Position numbers and translations under genes: made by a program. A model generated the notes under the pieces. That model was not told the origin of the DNA. It worked only from the letters and a program-made list of their open reading frames with translations, and did not search any database. A stretch of 64,000 nucleotides of DNA from PALSA-612 sp963704335 (GTDB lineage: Bacteria > Actinomycetota > Thermoleophilia > Gaiellales > Gaiellaceae), in NCBI GenBank assembly GCA_963704335.1, contig OY969889.1:1054001-1118000 (forward strand), written 5' to 3'. Shown one piece after another: positions 8,947-17,735 of this stretch. Within the stretch, counting starts at the first letter, position 1. Each line of letters starts with the position of its first letter.

Positions 8947-10044
8947 ATGCCCGAATCGCGCCTGCATCAGCTGTCGGCGCTCGGACAGAGCGTGTGGATC
9001 GACTTCCTCTCCCGCGATCTCCTGGAAACGGGCGAGCTGGAGCGGCTGATGCGAGACGACGCTGTCTCGGGCGTCACCTCGAACCCGACGATCTTCCAGA
9101 AGGCCATGTCGGCGGGCACCCGCTACGACGAGCAGCTGCGCGAGTTGAATCATGCGGACCCGCACGACGCGTTCTTCGCGCTGGCTTCGCGGGACGTGGG
9201 CAATGCGTGCGACCTGATGCGGAGCGTCTGGGACGGCGGAGAGGGCCTGCGCGGCTACGTGTCGATCGAGGTCGACCCGACGCTGGCCTACGACACCGAT
9301 GGGTCGCGGGAGCAGGCGCAGCAGCTGCACGGGCAGATCGACCGGCCGAACCTCTACGTGAAGATCCCGGGCACCGAGCCTGGCCTGCAGGCGATCGAAG
9401 ACATGATCGCCGCCGGCCGCTCGATCAACGTCACGCTCATCTTCTCGCTCGCGCGGCACCGCGAGGTGATGGACGCATACATCCGCGGTCTCGAGCGACT
9501 CGTCGCCGACGGTGGCGACCCTTCGCCGGTGAGCTCGGTTGCGAGCTACTTCGTCTCGCGGGTGGACACCGAGGCCGACAAGCGGCTGGACGCGGCCGGC
9601 CGGCCCGAGCTCAAGGGCAAGCTCGCCGTCGCCAACGCCAGGCTCGCCTATCGCAACTGGCAGGAGGTGTTCGCGGACGAGCGGTGGGCGCCGCTCGAGG
9701 CCGCGGGCGCGTCGAAGCAATGGTGTCTCTGGGCGTCCACGTCCACGAAGAATCCGGACTACCGCGACGTGCTCTACGTGGAGTCGCTGATCGGCCCGCA
9801 GACGATCGACACGATGCCGGAGGAGACGATCGTCGCCTTCCAGGACCACGGTGAGGTCGCGCTGACGCTCGAGCAGGGTGTCGAGGAGGCGGAGCAGGTC
9901 TTCGCGCAGCTGGCCGAGGCCGGCGTCGAATACGACGACGTCACGGACACGCTCGAGCGCGAAGGCGTGGAGAAGTTCTCCGACTCGTTCGCCGAGGCGC
10001 TCGACGGGATTCGCCAGAAGCAGGGAGCTCTCAGTACTGCCTGA
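8947..10044 (+). CDS. tal: Transaldolase
   Basis: Transfers a dihydroxyacetone unit between sugar phosphates (sedoheptulose-7-P and glyceraldehyde-3-P). The 365-residue protein has the family start SALGQSVWIDFLSRDLL, the phosphate-binding region SGVTSNPTIFQKA, the Schiff-base Lys in NLYVKIPGT, and INVTLIFSLARH. It matches the long transaldolase type that in many actinobacteria and cyanobacteria is fused to phosphoglucose isomerase. Here the isomerase follows in the +1 frame and overlaps the last codons; see the pgi entry. Confidence 0.95.
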   Translation: MPESRLHQLSALGQSVWIDFLSRDLLETGELERLMRDDAVSGVTSNPTIFQKAMSAGTRYDEQLRELNHADPHDAFFALASRDVGNACDLMRSVWDGGEGLRGYVSIEVDPTLAYDTDGSREQAQQLHGQIDRPNLYVKIPGTEPGLQAIEDMIAAGRSINVTLIFSLARHREVMDAYIRGLERLVADGGDPSPVSSVASYFVSRVDTEADKRLDAAGRPELKGKLAVANARLAYRNWQEVFADERWAPLEAAGASKQWCLWASTSTKNPDYRDVLYVESLIGPQTIDTMPEETIVAFQDHGEVALTLEQGVEEAEQVFAQLAEAGVEYDDVTDTLEREGVEKFSDSFAEALDGIRQKQGALSTA

Positions 10045-11383
10045 TCTGGACCCGGGCGAGCTTCTCGAGCGGATCTGGGAGCGTGACCCGACGGTCTGGA
10101 CGGGACGCGACGAGGCGCACTGGCTCGGGTGGCTCGACGAGCCGCTGCGCATGCTCCAGCGCTCGGCAGAGCTTGCGCGCCTGGTGGAAACTCACCGGAG
10201 CGAGCGCGTCGTCGTCTGTGGGATGGGAGGTTCGAGTCTGGCGCCGCTCGTCCTCGGACGGGCCTACGGCGCGCCCCTCGAGGTGCTCGACACGACGCAC
10301 CCGGCCGCTCTTCGCAGGCTGGAGGTCGACGGCGCGCTTTTCGTCATCTCGTCGAAGTCCGGGTCGACCGTGGAGACGCGCTGCCATTTCGACCATCTCT
10401 GGGACCGCACGGGCAAGCGGTCCGGCGCCTTCCTCGTCATCACCGATCCCGGTTCGTCGCTCGAGCAGCTCGCAAGGGAACGTGGCATCGAAGCCGTTGC
10501 CGGGGAGCCGACGATCGGCGGCCGCTACTCGGCGCTGTCGGTGTTCGGGCTCGTCCCGGCGGCGCTCGCCGGCGTCGACATCGCCGGGCTGCTTGTGCGC
10601 GCCGAGGAGATGCACGACGCCTGCCGACTCGCCGATCGCAACCCCGGGCTCGAGCTCGGCCTGGCGTTGGGGGCGGGCTGGGAGGAGGGGTGCGACAAGG
10701 TCGTGTTCGAGAATCCCGGGGGTTTCGGACTGTGGCTCGAGCAGCTGCTCGCCGAGTCGACCGGCAAGGAGGGCCGGGGGCTCGTCCCTGCGGCAGGTGA
10801 ATCCTCTAACGGACCCGACCGGCAGCACGTGGAGATCGAGATCTCGGCACCGGACGACCTCGGCGCGGAGTTCTTCCGCTTCGAGCTGGCCACGGCGGTG
10901 GTCGGGGCCATTCTCGGCGTCAACCCCTTCGACCAGCCGGACGTCGAGGAGGCGAAGGACCGAACGCGCGCCATCCTCGATTCCGGACATGTCCCGGTGC
11001 CAGGCACGGGGACCGGTCCCGAAGAGACGGTGGAGGCGCTGCTCGCAGGCGTTGGGCCCGGGGACTACATCGCTATCCAGGCGTTCATCGATCCCGAGCG
11101 CGAGCTCGAGCTCGCGCCGCTCGTCGAGCGAGCCCGCGCCACCGGCTGCGTCGTCACGGTGGGCCTCGGCCCGCGCTATCTCCACTCCACGGGACAGCTG
11201 CACAAGGGCGGGCCGACGACCGGGCATTTCATCCAGGTCGTAGACGACGTGGGCAAGGATGTCTCCATCCCGAAGCGGAAGTTCGGCTTCCGCCGCCTCG
11301 TCGAGGCGCAGGCTGCGGGAGACTACGAGGCCCTGAAGGCGCGCGGGCGACCCATCGTTCGCGTCAAACTGGAGGAGCTATGA
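10037..11383 (+). CDS. pgi: Glucose-6-phosphate isomerase (non-standard CTG start, or split from transaldolase)
   Basis: Interconverts glucose-6-P and fructose-6-P. SIS-domain motifs are clear: VCGMGGSSLAPLVLG, VISSKSGSTVETR, and LLAESTGKEGRGLVP with the catalytic region. No ATG, GTG or TTG lies upstream in frame after the end of tal, and the first internal ATG would delete conserved sequence. A CTG sits 9 nt after AGGGAG and gives 448 residues, the usual length of a stand-alone isomerase; it overlaps tal by 8 nt. The alternative is a fused tal-pgi gene interrupted by one extra G in the CAGGGAG run. Its stop overlaps gnd as ATGA. Confidence 0.88.
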   Translation: MPDLDPGELLERIWERDPTVWTGRDEAHWLGWLDEPLRMLQRSAELARLVETHRSERVVVCGMGGSSLAPLVLGRAYGAPLEVLDTTHPAALRRLEVDGALFVISSKSGSTVETRCHFDHLWDRTGKRSGAFLVITDPGSSLEQLARERGIEAVAGEPTIGGRYSALSVFGLVPAALAGVDIAGLLVRAEEMHDACRLADRNPGLELGLALGAGWEEGCDKVVFENPGGFGLWLEQLLAESTGKEGRGLVPAAGESSNGPDRQHVEIEISAPDDLGAEFFRFELATAVVGAILGVNPFDQPDVEEAKDRTRAILDSGHVPVPGTGTGPEETVEALLAGVGPGDYIAIQAFIDPERELELAPLVERARATGCVVTVGLGPRYLHSTGQLHKGGPTTGHFIQVVDDVGKDVSIPKRKFGFRRLVEAQAAGDYEALKARGRPIVRVKLEEL

Positions 11384-12261
11384 ACCTGGGCATGGTCGGG
11401 CTGGGAAGGATGGGCGGCAACATGGCCGAGCGCTTGCGGCGCGCGGGCCACACGGTCGAGACGTACGCGCGGACGGACCCCGCGCGCACGGCCGGCTCGC
11501 TCGTCGAGCTTGTGGGCATGCTCGACCATCCGCGCGTCGTCTGGTTGATGATCCCGGCCGGAGATCCCACGGAGAACGCGTTCCAGACGCTCGTGCCCCT
11601 GCTCGAGGACGGCGACATCATCGTCGACGGCGGCAACTCGAACTTCCGCGACTCGCAGCGCCGCGCGGAGGTGGCAGGCACGAAGAGCATCCACTTCCTC
11701 GACGCGGGCGTCTCCGGCGGTGTCTGGGGCCTGGAGGAGGGCTACTGCGTCATGGTCGGCGGGCCGGCCGACGGCTTCGCCCTCATCGAGCCGTTCGTCC
11801 GCGATCTCGCCCAGGACGGCGGCTACGCGCACGTCGGCTCAGCGGGCGCAGGTCACTTCGTGAAGATGGTGCACAACGGGATCGAGTACGGGATGATGCA
11901 GTCGCTCGGCGAGGGGTTCGAGATCATGAACGCCTCCGAGTTCGAGCTCGATCTGCGGCAGCTGGCGGAACTCTGGCAGCACGGCTCGGTCGTTCGCGGC
12001 TGGCTGCTCGAGCTGCTGGAGCGCGCATTCGCGGAAGATCCGGTGCTCGCCGGCATCCGCGGCTACGTGGAGGACTCGGGCGAAGGTCGCTGGACGGTGC
12101 AGGCGGCGATCGACGAGCGCGTGCCGGCGCCGGCCATCACGCTGGCGCTCTTCTCCCGCTTTGCATCCCGACAGGACGAGTCGTTCGCGGCCAAGGTCAA
12201 CGCGGCGCTGCGTAATCAGTTCGGCGGGCACGCAGTGCAGTCGGCCGACAAGCCTGAGTGA
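11380..12261 (+). CDS. gnd: 6-phosphogluconate dehydrogenase, decarboxylating (short NAD-type)
   Basis: Oxidatively decarboxylates 6-phosphogluconate to ribulose-5-P. The nucleotide fold is at the N-terminus (LGMVGLGRMGGNMAERL), followed by the substrate motif LDAGVSGGVWGLEEGY and the catalytic Lys/His region GHFVKMVHNGIEYGMM. With 293 residues it belongs to the short form of the family, which often prefers NAD. It completes the pentose phosphate set with tkt, tal and pgi. The ATG overlaps the pgi stop by 4 nt. No zwf is seen in the window. Confidence 0.94.
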   Translation: MNLGMVGLGRMGGNMAERLRRAGHTVETYARTDPARTAGSLVELVGMLDHPRVVWLMIPAGDPTENAFQTLVPLLEDGDIIVDGGNSNFRDSQRRAEVAGTKSIHFLDAGVSGGVWGLEEGYCVMVGGPADGFALIEPFVRDLAQDGGYAHVGSAGAGHFVKMVHNGIEYGMMQSLGEGFEIMNASEFELDLRQLAELWQHGSVVRGWLLELLERAFAEDPVLAGIRGYVEDSGEGRWTVQAAIDERVPAPAITLALFSRFASRQDESFAAKVNAALRNQFGGHAVQSADKPE

Positions 12262-12298
12262 CACCACGGGCGGCCGGCGCCGTATAGGAGGCGTGCGG

Positions 12299-12796
12299 GT
12301 GGCGGAGACGAGCTTCGCTCAGGTCGCCGAGGAGCATCTCGACGCGGTCTACGCCTTCCTGCTCTACCTGACGGGAGACCGAGCTGTGGCCGAGGACCTG
12401 ACCGGAGAGACGTTCGAGCGAGCACTGGCGCGGTGGCGCCGCTTCGATCCCCGCCGGGGAACGGCGAAGACATGGCTCTGCCAGCTCGCCCGCTCCGCGG
12501 CGCTCGACCACTTTCGCTCCGAGTCGCGTCGCAAGCGGCGAGAGAAGACCTACGCGCTGCAAGACCTGCCCCCGAGCCACGACGTGTTCGGCGAGGGTCT
12601 CTCCCCGGAGCTGGAGGCGGCGCTGCACAGCCTGACTCCCGGCGAGCGCGAGGTGATCGCGCTGCGCGTCATCTGCGAGCTCGACGGGGATACCGCTGCC
12701 CGCGTGCTCGGCATCAGCCGGACTGCTTGCTCGACGCGGCTCAGCCGCGCACTGCGCAAGCTCGAGGAGAAAGTGAGGGACGATGTCCTCGCCTGA
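12299..12796 (+). CDS. ECF-type sigma-70 family RNA polymerase sigma factor
   Basis: A 165-residue sigma factor with only regions 2 and 4. Region 2 contains AEDLTGETFERALARWRRF; region 4 contains LTPGEREVIALRVICELDG and an HTH around ARVLGISRTACSTRL. Two in-frame GTG codons are available; I chose the second because AGGAG lies 8 nt before it but only 2 nt before the first. The next gene, a membrane protein, overlaps by 14 nt and is the likely anti-sigma or signalling partner. Targets are unknown. Confidence 0.9.
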   Translation: MAETSFAQVAEEHLDAVYAFLLYLTGDRAVAEDLTGETFERALARWRRFDPRRGTAKTWLCQLARSAALDHFRSESRRKRREKTYALQDLPPSHDVFGEGLSPELEAALHSLTPGEREVIALRVICELDGDTAARVLGISRTACSTRLSRALRKLEEKVRDDVLA

Positions 12797-13742
12797 GAAC
12801 CCACCGATCGACGAGCAGTTCGAAGGGCTCGTGAGTGAGCTCCGTGCGGCGCGGCCGGAGGCACCCGAGTCGCTGCGCCAGCGGGTGGCAGCGATCGCCG
12901 CACGGCCTGCCGCGCCGCCCAGACCCAAGCTGCGCGTGACCTGGGTGCTGGCGCCCGCCGCAGCCGCCCTCGCCGCTGGTGCAATCGCTGTTGGCGTGCT
13001 TGCCAACGGTGACGACTCAAAGCCGATCGTCACGACGTTCGAGGCGGAGCGTGCGAGCACGGAGTCGCTGGACTCGGCCGGAATCGCCGCATCCAAGCAG
13101 GCTCCGATCGCGCCGGCCCAGCGGGCGCAGCTCTACTCGGCCGAGATCACGCTCCGCGTCAAGGATCTCTCGGAGACGACGCAGGATGCCCTGCGCCGAA
13201 CGCGGGCGCTCGGCGGCTACGTGCGCAGCGTCGACTACGGCGAGGGTGATGGCGAAGGCACCGCGCGGCTCGTCCTGCGTGTGCCGATCGCCCGCGTGCA
13301 GGCGGCGATCGTGCGCTACTCGGAGCTCGGCACGATCCTCGACCAGCACGTCTCTGTACAGGACATACAGCCGAGGCTTGACCGCCGCTTCGAGCGCATC
13401 GCCGAGCTACGGCGCGTGATTCCGACCCTGTCCGGCGACGAGCTGGCGGCCGCGCAGGCCGAGCTCGACGCGCTCCAGACCGCGCAGCGGCGCGACCGGC
13501 GGCAGGCGAGCTTCGCCACGGCATCGCTCAATCTGACGACGAAGGATGCAGTCGCCGTGCCGACCGAGCCCGGGCGGATCCAGCGGGCGCTCGAGCGGGC
13601 CGCCGACGTGCTTGCTGCCGAGACCGTGGCGGTCGTCTACGCGGCCGTCGTCGCTGCGCCGTTCGTCCTGCTCGGCGCGGTGCTCGCGATCGGCATCCGG
13701 GCGGCCCGTCGCCGCGCAGACCGGCGCCTTCTGGGCTACTAG
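12783..13742 (+). CDS. DUF4349 membrane protein, probable sigma-factor partner
   Basis: A 319-residue protein with a short cytoplasmic N-terminus, a transmembrane helix (VTWVLAPAAAALAAGAIAVGVL), an extracytoplasmic DUF4349 domain and a second helix near the C-terminus (VVYAAVVAAPFVLLGAVLAIGI) followed by Arg-rich residues. In the DUF4349 part, YSAEITLRVKDLSETTQ and GYVRSVDYGEGDGEGTA begin the domain and a charged coiled coil (residues about 205-245) interrupts it. The overlap with the sigma gene suggests it controls that factor from the membrane; a zinc anti-sigma motif is not present. Function beyond that is inference. Confidence 0.8.
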   Translation: MSSPENPPIDEQFEGLVSELRAARPEAPESLRQRVAAIAARPAAPPRPKLRVTWVLAPAAAALAAGAIAVGVLANGDDSKPIVTTFEAERASTESLDSAGIAASKQAPIAPAQRAQLYSAEITLRVKDLSETTQDALRRTRALGGYVRSVDYGEGDGEGTARLVLRVPIARVQAAIVRYSELGTILDQHVSVQDIQPRLDRRFERIAELRRVIPTLSGDELAAAQAELDALQTAQRRDRRQASFATASLNLTTKDAVAVPTEPGRIQRALERAADVLAAETVAVVYAAVVAAPFVLLGAVLAIGIRAARRRADRRLLGY

Positions 13743-13751
13743 CGCCAACCG

Positions 13752-13804
13752 CCTGTGGATGAATTGGCACACAATTGGCACAACTCAGTGCCAGGCACTG
13801 GGAC
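13752..13804 (+). repeat. 53-bp dispersed repeat, copy A
   Basis: This element matches copy B (26262-26314, opposite orientation) at 51 of 53 positions. It holds a perfect palindrome CAGTGCCAGGCACTG (13786-13800) preceded by two TTGGCAC units (GGCAC at 13766-13770 and 13777-13781) that could compete for the same GTGCC. Both copies lie between convergent genes. It could act as a two-way terminator or as a structured RNA/protein target; no coding sense is apparent. Confidence 0.85.
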
Positions 13805-13841
13805 GTGTCCGACTGAGACGGGTCCGGGGCTGCCGCGACTG

Positions 13842-13955
13842 CTAGCCGTAGACGACGACGACGGCGATGACCGCCGTCAGCACGAGCAGGGCGAGCGAGA
13901 AGCCGAACAGCCACAGGCCCAGGACTAGGTTCTTCCGCTCTACCTCGGGATCCAC
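13842..13955 (-). CDS. 37-residue single-span membrane protein of the oxidase operon
   Basis: A small gene whose GTG start follows the ctaB TGA without a gap, so it would be translated by coupling. The product begins VDPEVERKNLVLG and is then almost wholly hydrophobic (WLFGFSLALLVLTAVIAVVV), ending YG. This is the shape of small accessory subunits of haem-copper oxidases (for example subunit IV-like helices), and the position at the end of coxB-coxA-ctaB supports that. I do not recognise a named family. The gene is too short for most automatic callers. Confidence 0.65.
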   Translation of the reverse strand: MDPEVERKNLVLGLWLFGFSLALLVLTAVIAVVVVYG

Positions 13956-15134
13956 TCAGATCACCACCGGGTCGATCGCTGCCGCCACGAAGATCAGGGC
14001 GAGGTAGAGCAGCGAGTAGTGGAAGAGCGCGGAAGCGCGGGCAGGCTGGATCGAACGCCGTAGGCGCACTGCTAGCCAGAGGAAGACCGCGCCTAGTCCA
14101 AGCGCCGCCGCGAGGTATACGGCGCCGAACCAGCCGAGGGCGAACGGCACGACGGTGAAGCCCACGAGCGCCACGGAGTAGAGCACGATCTGCCTGGCCG
14201 TCTCCGTGTCACCGCGCACGACGGGCAGCATGGGAATCCCCGCCGCCGCATAGTCACGCTTGATGAGCAGGGCCAGCGCCCAGAAGTGCGGAGGCGTCCA
14301 GAGGAACACGATGAGGAAGAGCGCGAGCGCCGGCAGCGCGAGCGACCCGGTTGCTGCCGCCCAGCCGACGAGCGGTGGCACGGCGCCGGCCGCGCCGCCG
14401 ATGACGATGTTCTGCGGCGTGGAGCGCTTGAGCCAGCCCGTATAGACCAGCACGTAGAAGAGGTTGCCCACGAGGGCGAGCACGGCCGTCAGGAGGTTCA
14501 CCGCGCCGGCGAGCAACGTGAACGAGAGCGCCGACAGTGCCAGGCCGAACTCGAGCGCGTGCTCGGGCGAGATGCGCTCCGCCGCCACGGGACGCTTGCG
14601 CGTGCGCTTGCCCATCAGCTTGTCGATGTCGCGGTCGAGCACGTGGTTGAGGGCGCTGGCGCCGCCGCACGCGAGGGCGAGACCGACCATCGCGGCGATG
14701 GTGAGGTCCCACGGCGGCAGGCCGCCGGCGCCTGCCACGAGGCCGCAGAAGCCGGTGACGAGGAGCAGCGACATGATGCGTGGCTTCGTGAGCGCCACGT
14801 AGTCGCGCACGGCTCCGAACGGCGTCCACTGCTCGCGGTGCACGAGTGCCGCCAGCACGAGTGCGGCCGCCAGTGCCGCGGCTGCCAGCGCGAGGTGGAC
14901 CGCCGGCGCCGTCACGAGAGCCGCGACGCCGAACAGCCCGAGCGCCGCCAGTGCGTACGGCAGCAGCGGACGGTGGCGGAGCCAGGCGCCGATCACGAGC
15001 GCTGTCAGTGGGGGCAGCGCCAGCGCCGAGAGCACGTCATGGGTCGCGCCGAGCGCGGCGGCGCCGGAGACGACGGCCAGCAGCACGGCTGCAGCCGCCC
15101 ACAGCGACAGCAACCTCAGCCAGGGGCTAGCCAC
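13956..15134 (-). CDS. ctaB: Protohaem IX farnesyltransferase (haem O synthase) with extra N-terminal membrane domain
   Basis: Adds a farnesyl tail to haem b to make haem O for the oxidase. The UbiA-type core starts near residue 105 (VRDYVALTKPRIMSLLLVTGF), with the first Asp-rich motif NHVLDRDIDKLMGKRTRKRP and the loop YTGWLKRSTPQNIVIGG. The protein is 392 residues, about 90 longer than usual: the extra N-terminus contains roughly four hydrophobic helices of unknown role. It resembles a truncated CtaA-like bundle but I see no haem A synthase signature. The GTG start overlaps coxA by 8 nt. Confidence 0.9.
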   Translation of the reverse strand: MASPWLRLLSLWAAAAVLLAVVSGAAALGATHDVLSALALPPLTALVIGAWLRHRPLLPYALAALGLFGVAALVTAPAVHLALAAAALAAALVLAALVHREQWTPFGAVRDYVALTKPRIMSLLLVTGFCGLVAGAGGLPPWDLTIAAMVGLALACGGASALNHVLDRDIDKLMGKRTRKRPVAAERISPEHALEFGLALSALSFTLLAGAVNLLTAVLALVGNLFYVLVYTGWLKRSTPQNIVIGGAAGAVPPLVGWAAATGSLALPALALFLIVFLWTPPHFWALALLIKRDYAAAGIPMLPVVRGDTETARQIVLYSVALVGFTVVPFALGWFGAVYLAAALGLGAVFLWLAVRLRRSIQPARASALFHYSLLYLALIFVAAAIDPVVI

Positions 15135-16767
15135 GTCGCGTCTCCTCGAGGCGAATCCGCAGGTCACGCACCGGCCGCGCGCTGGACACATACGGCAGCG
15201 GCTCCGTCCAGTTCTCGGGCGGCGGGGGCGACGTCGCGAACCACTCGAGCGTGTTGCCCTCCCACGGGTCGTTGCCCACCCGCGCGGACCGTCGTGATCG
15301 CAGCACGTTCACGGCGAAGACCACGATAGCCGCGGCCATGAGGAAGGCGCCGATCGTGGAGAGGCGGTTGTAGATCTCCCACGCACCGCCCTCGGAGTAC
15401 GTGTAGATCCGCCGCGGCATGCCGAGCAAGCCGAGGAAGTGCTGCGGCATGAAGGCGATGTTGAAGCCGGCGAACATCAGCCAGAAGTGAAACTTGCCGA
15501 GACGTTCGTCGAGGCGGCGTCCGAACATCTTCGGCCACCAGTAGTACAGGCCCGCGAAGATCCCGAACATCGCGCCGCCGAAGAGCGTGTAGTGGAAGTG
15601 CGCGACGACGAAGTACGTGTCGTGTAGCTGCCAGTCGACGGGATACGCCGCGACGAAGATGCCGGTGAGCCCGCCGATCACGAACAGCGCGATCAGGCCG
15701 AGCGCGAACAGCATCGGCGTGTCGAACGAGATGTTCCCGCGCCAAAGCGTTGCCAGCCAGTTGAGGATCTTGATCCCGGTCGGCACGGCGACGAGGAACG
15801 ACGCGATCATGAAGAAGCTGTTGAGGCCGGTGCCGTACCCGACCGTGAACATGTGGTGCGCCCAGACGAGCATCCCTGCGAACGCGATGCCGAGCGTGGA
15901 GAACGCAATCGCGGCGTAGCCGAAGATCGGTTTTCGCGCGAAGACGGGGATCACCTCGGAGACGATCCCGAACGCGGGCAGGATCATCACGTAGACCTCG
16001 GGGTGTCCGAAGAACCAGAAGACGTTTTGCCAGAGCAGCGCGCTGCCGCCCTCGTCGGGGACGAAGAAGTGCGTCCCCAGCTGGCGGTCGAAGAGCAGCA
16101 GCGTCAACCCGCCGGACAGCACCGGCAGGATGAGGATCAGCAGCACCGCGTACGTGAAGATCGCCCAGATGAACAGCGGCATGCGCATGAACGTCATCCC
16201 GCGCGTGCGCATGTTGAGGATCGTCACCGCGAAGTTGATTGCGCCGGCAAGCGACGACAGCGACAGCAGGTGCAGCGACAGGATCCAGAGGTCGACGCCG
16301 TTGCCGGGGCTGTACTCGGTTCCCGACAGGGGCGGGTACGCCGTCCAGCCGGCGCTCGACGCGCCTCCCTTGGCGAAGAAGCTCCCGTAGAGCACGAGGC
16401 CACCCGCGAGAAACAGCCAGTACGAGAGCGCGTTCAACTTCGGGAACGCCATGTCGCGCGCGCCGATCATCAGCGGCACGATGTAGTTGCCGAAGCCGGC
16501 GAGGATCGGCACCACGACGAGGAAGACCATCGCCGTGCCGTGCACGGTGAAGAGCTCGTTGTACTTGTCGCCGGTGATGAAGTCCTGATCCGGACTGGCC
16601 AGCTGGAGTCGGATTAGCAGTGCAAGCAACCCGGCGATGCCGAAGAAGACGAGGCTCGTGACGATGTAGAGGATCCCGATCCGCTTGTGGTCCGTGGTCG
16701 TCAGCCAGCTAGTGACGCGCCCCTGCTTCCAGTCGAGCGAAGGTGCTGTCTGCTGGTTAGCGGCCAC
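15127..16767 (-). CDS. coxA: Cytochrome c oxidase subunit I
   Basis: Catalytic subunit of the haem-copper oxidase that reduces O2 and pumps protons. The 546-residue membrane protein carries the haem a ligand region (TVHGTAMVFLVV), the Cu-B His and cross-linked Tyr (WFFGHPEVYVMIL), the Cu-B His pair (LVWAHHMFTVG) and the haem ligands in VAHFHYTLFGG. HPEVY is typical of A-family oxidases. GTG starts directly after the coxB TAG. No subunit III gene is found in this operon within the window. Confidence 0.96.
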   Translation of the reverse strand: MAANQQTAPSLDWKQGRVTSWLTTTDHKRIGILYIVTSLVFFGIAGLLALLIRLQLASPDQDFITGDKYNELFTVHGTAMVFLVVVPILAGFGNYIVPLMIGARDMAFPKLNALSYWLFLAGGLVLYGSFFAKGGASSAGWTAYPPLSGTEYSPGNGVDLWILSLHLLSLSSLAGAINFAVTILNMRTRGMTFMRMPLFIWAIFTYAVLLILILPVLSGGLTLLLFDRQLGTHFFVPDEGGSALLWQNVFWFFGHPEVYVMILPAFGIVSEVIPVFARKPIFGYAAIAFSTLGIAFAGMLVWAHHMFTVGYGTGLNSFFMIASFLVAVPTGIKILNWLATLWRGNISFDTPMLFALGLIALFVIGGLTGIFVAAYPVDWQLHDTYFVVAHFHYTLFGGAMFGIFAGLYYWWPKMFGRRLDERLGKFHFWLMFAGFNIAFMPQHFLGLLGMPRRIYTYSEGGAWEIYNRLSTIGAFLMAAAIVVFAVNVLRSRRSARVGNDPWEGNTLEWFATSPPPPENWTEPLPYVSSARPVRDLRIRLEETRRG

Positions 16768-17712
16768 CTACGGCGCCCCGATCGAGCTGTTGAGGTACCG
16801 GATGGTGGCGTCGATGTGCTCGTCCGACCAATCCGCGCCCACAGCCGGCATGCGCGTGCCGCCGTTCTTGATCAGTGTGACCGTTGTCGCGTCGAACTCC
16901 CGCCCGGCGATGGCCGGAGCCTCCTCCGTGCCAAGTCCGTCCATCCCGTGGCACTTCGCGCAGACGCCTTCGAAGGTCTCCTTGCCGACGGCCTGACTGG
17001 TCGGCGCGTGCGCTGCGAGGAAGCGAGTGAACTCCGCGTCGCTGACTGCCTGTACCGACGCAGTCATGGAGGCGTGCTGGGCGCCGCAGAGCTCGGCGCA
17101 ACGGCCGGTGAACGTCCCCGTCCGCTCGGCCCTGAACCACGTGTGGTTCGTGCGGCCCGGGATGGCGTCGATCTTGCCGCCGAGAGCCGGGATCCACCAG
17201 CTGTGGATCACGTCAGGGGCGGTGACCTCGAGGTTCACGACCCTGTTCACGGGCACGACGAGGTCGTCGATCGCGATCTCACCGCCCGGATAGCGGTAGA
17301 GCCAGTAGTACTGATGCCCCTCGACCTGGACCTCGAGGCTGCCGGCGGGGCCGGCCGCGGGCGCGTCCTCGACCTCGGGCAGCTTTACGAAGACGAAGGC
17401 GACGATGATCGTGAGCAGCAGCACCGGCACGATCGTCCAGGCCACTTCGATCCGCGTGTGGCCTCGCACCTGCGGCCCCTCGGCCGCCCGGTCTCGGTTT
17501 CCTCGCCGGTACCGTACGAGAAAGACCACGAGCGTCGCCTCGACGAGGATGAAGACGAAGCCCGTGACGAACAGGATGAGGATGTACGCGTCGTAGATCG
17601 CCTGCGCGTTTTCCGACGCGGGCTCGACCGGCGTCAGGCCGCCGTTCTGCGCCAATGCGGGGGCAGCGAAGGCGAGCGCTGCGAGCGCGGCGACGAGGGC
17701 GGTCAGGCGCAC
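16768..17712 (-). CDS. coxB: Cytochrome c oxidase subunit II with fused cytochrome c domain (caa3 type)
   Basis: Receives electrons at the Cu-A centre and passes them to subunit I. The 314 residues comprise a signal peptide (ending ALAQNGG), two membrane helices, a cupredoxin domain with Cu-A ligands (VIHSWWIP, GRCAELCGAQHASM), and a C-terminal cytochrome c domain with the haem motif CAKCH and a distal Met in GGTRMPAVG. The fused cytochrome marks a caa3-type oxidase. It is first in the operon. A TAGAAT -10 box ends 6 nt before the GTG start, implying a leaderless transcript. Confidence 0.95.
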   Translation of the reverse strand: MRLTALVAALAALAFAAPALAQNGGLTPVEPASENAQAIYDAYILILFVTGFVFILVEATLVVFLVRYRRGNRDRAAEGPQVRGHTRIEVAWTIVPVLLLTIIVAFVFVKLPEVEDAPAAGPAGSLEVQVEGHQYYWLYRYPGGEIAIDDLVVPVNRVVNLEVTAPDVIHSWWIPALGGKIDAIPGRTNHTWFRAERTGTFTGRCAELCGAQHASMTASVQAVSDAEFTRFLAAHAPTSQAVGKETFEGVCAKCHGMDGLGTEEAPAIAGREFDATTVTLIKNGGTRMPAVGADWSDEHIDATIRYLNSSIGAP

Positions 17713-17735
17713 GTGCTGATTCTATGATCGAGGGG
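17713..17735. promoter_or_regulatory. Overlapping divergent -10 boxes, coxB / 98-residue gene
   Basis: On the minus strand TAGAAT (17719-17724) ends 6 nt before the coxB GTG. On the plus strand TATGAT (17723-17728) ends 7 nt before the ATG of the small gene. Both are close to the TATAAT consensus and share two bases, so polymerase can face only one way at a time. Confidence 0.65.
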
